Source of the DNA: Hetaerina americana | Taxonomy: Eukaryota; Arthropoda; Insecta; Odonata; Calopterygidae | NCBI GenBank assembly: GCA_022747635.1 | Contig: JAKTNV010000006.1 | Coordinates: 63,627,090 to 63,691,089, forward strand | DNA: 64,000 nt | Direction of reading: 5' to 3' | Shown: piece by piece, positions 57,346-64,000 of the stretch | Layout of the letters: each line of letters begins with the position of its first letter | How positions within the stretch are numbered: the first letter of the stretch is position 1 | Position numbers and translations under genes: made by a program | The notes under the pieces: generated by a model | Seen by the model: the letters and a program-made list of their open reading frames with translations, nothing else | The model's database searches: none | What the model was told of the DNA's origin: nothing

Positions 57346-58125
57346 TCTCAAGAATACTAAGAATGACCCCATCAAATATGGAATAATACTCTATCAATTA
57401 CTACCGAATATTTCATCAGCTGAATTGGTGACCTTTAAAACCGATTTGACTCTCTTAATTCCTGAAATTTTCTTCACCTTCCTACATGGAAAGCCCACAT
57501 CAATCTGTAGTTGTACACTTCCTATACACTCACATTATTCTCTCGATTATGTTACCATTTACCCATCACTTTCTCGTCTCATTTCATTTTAACCTAGCTT
57601 GACCTACTTCTCCCCTTTTATCCCTTCTTGTCCCCAAAGCGGCATTCGTATTCTTACACCCCCTTTCATTCATTTTCCCTTTTCCAAAACACATATCGTA
57701 TTTCTTTATTAATGGCTTCACAACCTTATCTATTTTACTTTCGTTACTAATTTTATGTTTGTCGGATAATTAAAACCTAGATTGAGACAATTCCATCTTT
57801 CTTCTACTGTCTTACCATTGATTAGCCATAAGAATTTCATGAATTTCCTTCTAGTACTGCCATTTTTTTGCCCAAGTTAGGTAGTATTCTGCCTTCTTAT
57901 TTCATAAATACCTTCCCTTTCTCAATCTAACGAGCCGTGTATATCCTGTATACACAATTGCAATAAGAATCCAAATATACTACCAGGAAACCAAGAGTAT
58001 GTGAGTTAATAACGCAATTTCTTTGTCCACGTCAAACAATAATACTATTAAACTAATCTCTTCCAGTTTAGATCAAAACTCAGTAACAACGAAGTGCATA
58101 CACAAATTCAAGATGATAAACAGGA
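57346..58125. other. Unassigned, possibly LINE-related on the minus strand
   Basis: Immediately 5' of the chimeric LINE. Short readings such as KISGIKRVKSVL and LMGSFLVFLRK on the minus strand could be LINE linker, but they are too weak to call. Confidence 0.3.
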
Positions 58126-58129
58126 AAGA

Positions 58130-59060
58130 TTGTAGGGGAAATGGAATTAAGAAGCATTTTAAGAAAATAGAGGAATAAAAGCAGGCTGTAGAGAAAATTA
58201 TGAAAGAAGACAAGGAATAAGACATGAAAATTGGTAACATATCAAAAATGAGATATCAAAACCTGAAAACTTAAGAATAGGATTAGTTAATTGGAATAGA
58301 AAAAGGAAGCCAATAAACACAAAGTTACGTAAAAAGAAGTACAAAAAGTTTAATAATAAACTGAGACGGGAGATTAATGGAACAAAGAATTTTGGTATTA
58401 GAAGTAGTGCGGGAATATCGGAAATTGATCTCGTATATGGTAAAGAGATTAGGCCAGCAAGCTATGGCATACATATCCCTATGGCACAGATAGGGATTAC
58501 GTATTTGCCAGCCTGCTTGAGAGCGAGATGGAAAGGCCATGGGGAAAACTGAAATGAAATAAGACCATGGGGATGGATACTCAAACTCCTGCGGAGCTAA
58601 TAAAGGAAGGTTTTTTGAAAAAACATCAGAGGATAAGTTTTTATAAACTAATATGTGCCATTTATAGGAAATAAATTTGTCCAGAAGATCTCGCAGTTCA
58701 ATTTTAGTTCTCCTCCGAAAAAATGGTAGTTGAATGTGTGGACTATGCGAAGAAGGATGAGGTTTATTTCGCAAGCAACTAAAATTGTATCTAGCATACG
58801 CAATAACTGAATGGAGAGGATAGCAAATGCTTAATTACAGGATGAACAGATGAGTTCAGAAAGAGGAGAGGCACGGGTGATGCCATTAATTTCATAGGGT
58901 TGCTAATGGAGAATGTGACCAGATTAGAGTAGGCGTCGGATAGAGTGAATTGGGTAGTATTAGTGAATGTATGGCAGAAAATAGGGGTATATTAGAGAGA
59001 AAGGCGACTTATAGGCAACCTCGATGTATATCAGCCTACTCATACGCAAGAAGCAAAGAA
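58130..59060 (+). mobile_element. LINE remnant, pre-RT linker to RT palm
   Basis: Plus strand. The linker is visible as RKRKPINTKLRKKKYKKFNN, KLRREI (58300-58375). It is followed by GMDTQTPAELIKEGF-like residues, YKLICAIYRK, ICPEDLAVQF, YAKKDEVYFAS, EFRKRRGTGDAINFI and DRVNW, then QKIGVY and ERRLIGNLDVY (58995-59030). Stops occur throughout and motif A is lost. The 3' half, from the FADD box on, is absent. Confidence 0.65.
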
Positions 59061-60565
59061 GCAAAGGTGAACCGATGATATATCTAACATAACAATTTAA
59101 TCTACGAAAGTAAAAGGAATTGTCCACCGCTACATTACCTTATACGTACTAATCTAATGTAGAATACTTGAATGTTCCACAAAGACATGAATGCTGCACA
59201 CGCTCTAGGTTCATCCTTCTGTATTTAAAGGAGTTAAGTACAATGGAGTCTAATGGATCACTGTAGCCTATTTTTATATCCGCTGATGTAAAAAATACTG
59301 GGCTGCAAAGAAATATTTTTTAAATCTACAAATATGATGTTTAAGCAACCCATTGAGTTTACTTTTCCACTTCATCCAGTAAATCAATACAATCAGGTTA
59401 TTCTACTTATTTTAAAATTAGATTATGGATGATCCCTAGACACTATATATTTCTAAATATCGTAGGAACTTCCCACTTCCTTCTTTATTTTTTCGTAGTT
59501 TCTGCCTGCCTTCACGCTGTCTTCACAATGTCTTGGTGATTATCCTCCATCCCGCTTTCCTGACGTTCTCCATACTACAAGTTATTTAACGTTTTCCCTT
59601 AATCACCAACTTCTATAAGGTTTTATTATTTTTTTCCAATAGTTCTTTATTTTTACTAAATTTACAATAGCCTCCCATTCGAGCATAATTATTTGACGTG
59701 CCTTCCTTCACTTGCTTTGGACTAGCCTTCCCAGATAAACTCCATTTAAAATGTATTTATTATTCTTTGGTAAGGGACCTTGTGAACGACATCTTTTACT
59801 AATCATGCGAAAACGAGTAAGTAATTCAGACGATGAAAGCCATTGATGGGTTCAAAACATTGGACTGTCTCGGGACAGACTTAGCCAAGCTACATGGAGA
59901 ACTGAATATATACCCGAACTTTGAGTCTGCATATATAGTTACGAGAATTAATGAATGAACTAAAAGTTAGACGTGCAGAGGCAGTGAGTTTAAGTAGGAA
60001 AAAGCGCAAGGCATTTAATGTGAAGAAATTGACCGAAATGATAGTGGTTGGGAGATGGCGCGGCAGTCAGGGTGTACAATTATTCCTGAAAGTAGTAGAA
60101 GCGCCTTTTTTCTCAGTAATAATTACACTTTATGCTATTTTATTATAAAAATTCATTTTTATTTCGCTACACGTGTTCAACCCAACAAAATTTAGCTTGT
60201 CATGAAAACTTATTTGAATTAAAGTGCTAATATGTGTTTGTCGATACATAAAAGTTAGAGCCTTCTGGATTAGTATGAAGGTTAGTACGTTATATTGCAT
60301 CATTGCGTACCAGTGGGTGATGGAAATGCAATTTTGGAGAATCAGTTCTGTGGTGCACGGAAAAAGGTTTTAAAGGAGTGCGACCGTAGTGAAAAAAATG
60401 TATTATCAGGAGATAAAAAAGCTTCTGTTGATATTTGGCAGGGTTTCTCGAAATAGGTTTCCGGGTCATTCGGTGGCCCTCTTATCCATGATAATAGAGA
60501 ATATTTATTTATTCTTTCAATTGAAAAAGAAGTCATGGTTTAATCTTAAATGTATTTATAAACAT
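59061..60565. other. Intergenic DNA
   Basis: Nothing recognised. Frames at 59951-60148 (plus) and 60342-60574 (both strands) have no family motif. Confidence 0.4.
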
Positions 60566-60569
60566 AGCC

Positions 60570-60975
60570 TTTGAAGCTGGTTGATATACGTTAATTGGAG
60601 GCTTGTGACATGTGATTGTGGAGAAGAATGGAGACGGTGAAATAGACAGAAAAAAAACAATTGAGGAAATGCTAGGTGTGGTAGTTGAGGGGGGGATTGT
60701 TGGGAGAAATCATAGGGAGTCAGGAAAAATAGATGAAAAGCATATTTATCGGCAGTGGAAAGTTGAATAGAGGGTAGAATAGTAGGCAAACGAGGAAAGT
60801 GCAGGAATAGGAAAAGGATGTTGAACAGAATGAAGGGAGGAAGAATGTGTACAGAGATGAAGAGGGACGTATTGTCGAGTAGGATGTTGGTTTGTGTATT
60901 TTAATGAGAAACAAAAAATTATCTTGGTGGTTGTGTCCATCCAAAACCTACCTTAACCGTTAGGTTGTCTATAGT
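60570..60975 (+). mobile_element. LINE-B 3' fragment with conserved 3' end
   Basis: Plus strand. It starts at LEAC/CDCGEEWRR-like residues (shifted FEMWVWRRME), then ETVK, TIEEMLGVV, QEKWMKSIFIGSGKLN, VGKRGKCRNRKRMLNRMKGG and RDEEGRIVE-like residues. It ends with TTGTGTCCATCCAAAACCTA (60932-60951) followed by CCTTAACCGTTAGGTTG. It is 5' truncated and has no RT palm. Confidence 0.75.
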
Positions 60976-60979
60976 GCTA

Positions 60980-62015
60980 TGTAAATGTGCTTAAATTGGC
61001 GAATATATGTAGAAGCAATATTGATTTTGTTGTAAAAATGAGAAATTAGAATATTATTGAGCGAGGCGAGGAAAAAGGGATTAGTAATTATACAACACGC
61101 CTCTTTTCATTGTATTAAAAATACATAGGAAAATTTGGGTGACAATAAACACTATAGCTTTAAAGTGAATAAAAGTTCTAAATTTGCAAAACGAAAACGT
61201 AAGAAGGCAAAATGCTTTAGGATGAATCGATTTCGAATAAGTTGGATTGAAAAGATACGTGTCGAAAACGGGAGTGTATGTGGTATTTAGGAAAGTTTAA
61301 ATGCAATTGGTATTGAATTCGATATAAGAGAGTGTGGAAAGAATTGACTCAGGAGGTTAAAATGTAATATAGGGTGACATGAGGAAGGGAAGGGTTCTGT
61401 GAGGACAAAAATAGAGAGGGACACATTAGAGATTAATGGCAGCAGAAGGAATGCCGAAAGATAGTGCTTACAAAGGGAAACACAACGAATAGAAAAACAA
61501 AATTATAGAAGAATGTGGGGAAAATTATCAATTGCAGAAGGAATACGGAATAAAAAATATAACGATTTTTTTTTCGCAATAACATCTTCCAGTATGCTAT
61601 ATTTTCTGCAATGAGGTAAACAATGATACGTTATGCACTTTTAATTCTTTCAGTTAATCGGACTGACTGAGTATCACGCTACGAAACTATTTCCAGCTAA
61701 TTACTATTCTACGGCTAGTTATTCATCGCTTGATATCTATTCTTTTGAGAGATTTCACCTCAGCAGGTAAATAGTACAAAATAGAACTGATTTTTTTACT
61801 TGCAATTAGCGCCAACTAAAACTGTCATACATAATCAAGTAATAAGGCAACGTAATAGAATGTTTCTTTTGATAAAAATAAATTCAAACACATGTATCAT
61901 TCTTCTTTTTAATAATTGATCCTCAATCAACAATCATTACCTGACTGATTTACTTTGATTCCCTATTTAGAGCTGTAAATACCTTACTTCTATTAACGTT
62001 TTAGTATTTGTGTGT
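60980..62015. other. AT-rich intergenic DNA
   Basis: No gene or repeat recognised. Some purine-rich runs (61360-61560). Confidence 0.4.
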
Positions 62016-62019
62016 CCTA

Positions 62020-62600
62020 AATATACCGTTTAAGGTAGGTTTCGGATTAACATAGACTCTTTAACGCTACATTTATTAATTTCGTTTAACAAGACGGCCT
62101 GACACCCTACATTACAATGAACTGAGGTTGGGGCTAGGTAGAAATACAACCCGGCCTGCGAAACTACGATTAGCCTTTCTTTAATTCCGAATATATTCTT
62201 CCGACATTCATTCCGTCCAGCATGCCTGTCCTACCTCCACCCCTCCTTCGCTTGCCTAACGTTCTCTCCTCTATCACAGTCCTCAACAAACCCTCGTAAA
62301 TCAAAGCACTCTGTATCCATATTTCCTCTACAACACCGATCCACATCAAAGTTTAAAAAAATCTTTTCTGAGCATCCTTACTCAACTTACTGTCATCAAT
62401 TCCCTCCTTTGCCTTATTTATTCTCCGTCTTTTGTAGTTACTTCTCTGACCGTTTTGCTCCGAAATACTTCCAAAATTGGTTATGTTTCACCTGCTATAA
62501 TTTAATAACTTCTATTTTAATGTTTTAGCGCTAATCTTCGTGGAAAAGCGAATCATTTGTTTTGTTTCCTATGATTCTTACTCCATACCGCTTTAAAACT
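62020..62600 (-). mobile_element. LINE-B 3' fragment, decayed
   Basis: Minus strand. The 3' motif appears near 62025-62055 (ACCGTTTAAGGTAGGTTTCG on the plus strand). Rightwards come degraded C-terminal blocks, a WIQSAL.YEGLLRTVIEER-like reading (about 62330-62260), and further right KRSEK.LQKTENKG and KTKQMIRFSTKISAKTLK-like residues (62580-62520). Internal deletions remove most of the conserved C-terminal core. Confidence 0.55.
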
Positions 62601-62604
62601 GATT

Positions 62605-63265
62605 TCTTATGTGCTCAGAAGTATATGCATAGGGGAATTTAGTGTGAATGTTAAAACCGATGGGCTGGGAAACTTTACAAAGTATAAGAAAAATAAGCAA
62701 ACTTCGCGGAATGTTCCGCATTGTGAGGGGAGAGAAAGCTTGGGCAGAACTAAGGAAAGAGGCGGGAAATCCAAATTTTATAGGGAGGAATGATCAAAAA
62801 TGCAAGGTAAAATTCCGGGCACAAAAGAACAAATTTTAAAAAAATTCATTTCTTAATAAAACAATTTTTTAATGGAAGTTTACCAGCAAAACTAATCGAG
62901 CCCTTTCCTAACAATATATTAATTTTTAAGAAGAAATGTAAACAATTTATACAATTAATTTATTGATGTGTTGTGTAAAATTGTACTATGTAACAGCTTA
63001 GTTTTGATTTTTGTCTTGCTGATTTGGAAACTGATGTTAATGAGATGGCCAGTTGCTTTTTTCGTTCAAAATGGGTGTTTAAAATTTTCCTTTAAGTGTA
63101 TTTTTTCTGACTGATTGTTTTATTATCTTTTGTGATAATGATTGTATTTTAAATGTCATGTTATTTTTCCAAGGTAAGTTTGATTGTAATTCTTGGGACT
63201 TGCGTGCCACCTGACATAGTATACCTGCACGTTTGAGTTATTATAATAATTATGATAAGATTATG
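62605..63265. other. AT-rich intergenic DNA
   Basis: Two overlapping short plus-strand frames (62611-62839) have no motif. Nothing else recognised. Confidence 0.4.
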
Positions 63266-63269
63266 CAGC

Positions 63270-63445
63270 CATTTGGCTGGCTGGCAGAACAAAGATTGAC
63301 CATCCGCAAACATAACCGATTTTATGAATACCCTACTGATTTTCATTCGTATCCCTTGTTCTTTTCACTTCTTTTACCATTTTCTTAACATATCGGTTGA
63401 TAATTACGGGTGATGATGGACATCTTTAGAAGCAACTACAACATG
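63270..63445 (-). mobile_element. Short LINE-B RT scrap around the catalytic box
   Basis: Minus strand. It reads MSIITRNYQPIC-like residues, then KISRVFIKSVMFADGQSLFC QPAKWL (63346-63270), matching GEFVKSVRFADDQALVCQSAKGL. The box is FADG. Nothing of the rest of the element remains. Confidence 0.7.
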
Positions 63446-63527
63446 AATTTCGGTTTAACATGTGTATGTAGAACACAACTGGCAAGGGTTATGTCATGTG
63501 AAATACGAAATCTACACTGAGCTGATA

Positions 63528-63564
63528 TTTTTAGGCCATTTTTAAATATCAAATGGCCTAAAAA
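63528..63564. repeat. Perfect hairpin, 14-bp arms
   Basis: TTTTTAGGCCATTT (63528-63541) and AAATGGCCTAAAAA (63551-63564) enclose nine bases. It is too isolated for a function to be assigned. Confidence 0.85.
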
Positions 63565-64000
63565 TTATGCATTTTAATTTTATATACGTCCAAGATATGC
63601 AATGCATTCAAGTTCACTGATGTATAATGGGAGTGTATTGTACTGAGAATATAGGAGTACATGATTAAAATATAGCATATTATTTGTTAACCACGAAGAA
63701 ACTTCCTAGTTTAATTTAGTCTCATTATTTGACGAATTATATATAATTATGAAGTACTTCGTAAATTATTCAGTCATGACTTTGGTGAATGCACTTGAGT
63801 GTTGGCAGCCAAAATAGTGAAATATGTTTCATCAAGTATGGTACTGAGACTAAATATTGCTCAGTTTTTCTCACAATGAATGCTAGTAGCACTATCGTTC
63901 TGATGGTAAATACTTGGTCACATATGTCTTCTCTTTCCAATTAAAGCGGGGCCTCCAGTTTCCGGCATTCTATCCAACTCTGTTTTATATCTTAACGGTA
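63565..64000. other. AT-rich intergenic DNA
   Basis: No gene or repeat recognised to the end of the window. Confidence 0.4.

Overview
This window looks like nuclear DNA of an arthropod, probably an insect. The evidence is indirect: an AT-rich background, long (TA)n tracts, mariner-type transposons, a Penelope retroelement with a GIY-YIG endonuclease, several non-LTR retrotransposon (LINE) families and tRNA-derived SINEs. The species cannot be named from the sequence. I found no intact host gene, no rRNA gene and no convincing functional tRNA gene. Almost every long open frame lies in, or antisense to, a decayed mobile element.

Layout. 0.5-1.9 kb: minus-strand LINE. 2.6-5.0 kb: Penelope copy with an inverted second 3' part. 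5.4-6.0 kb: CpG/GC-rich patch. 6.9-8.9 kb: LINE fragment, SINE-1 and an inverted SINE-2 pair. 9-11.7 kb: featureless AT-rich DNA. 11.7-12.3 kb: second GC patch. 12.8-21.8 kb: a LINE cluster with (TA)n tracts and a 359-bp inserted repeat with a 12-bp direct flank. 22-26 kb: mostly featureless. 26.4-33.6 kb: SINE-1, LINE fragments, an 87-bp mariner-type MITE, a SINE-2 copy and foldback repeats. 36-38.2 kb: broken mariner, two inverted SINE-2 copies around a repeat fragment, and the C-terminal end of a CR1/Jockey-like LINE. 39.2-43.5 kb: GC-rich, G-rich patches and LINE scraps. 43.7-45.9 kb: (AT)n, a foldback element, and a 107-bp near-perfect palindrome inside (AT)n. 46.2-50.6 kb: nested insertions, with a LINE carrying a SINE-1 and a deleted mariner in a clean TA target, followed by a second mariner fragment. 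51-64 kb: a GC patch, then several more LINE fragments, one of them a chimera.

How the parts relate. One LINE family (called LINE-B here) supplies most of the dispersed fragments and shares a conserved 3' end. Its copies have different lesions in the catalytic FADD box, so this is a graveyard of independent dead insertions. The SINEs carry tRNA-like promoters and presumably used a LINE for mobilisation, but which one cannot be shown here. The least explained items are a family of foldback repeats with a shared inner core, SINE-2 copies that share a head but carry two different tails, and the palindrome inside (AT)n.
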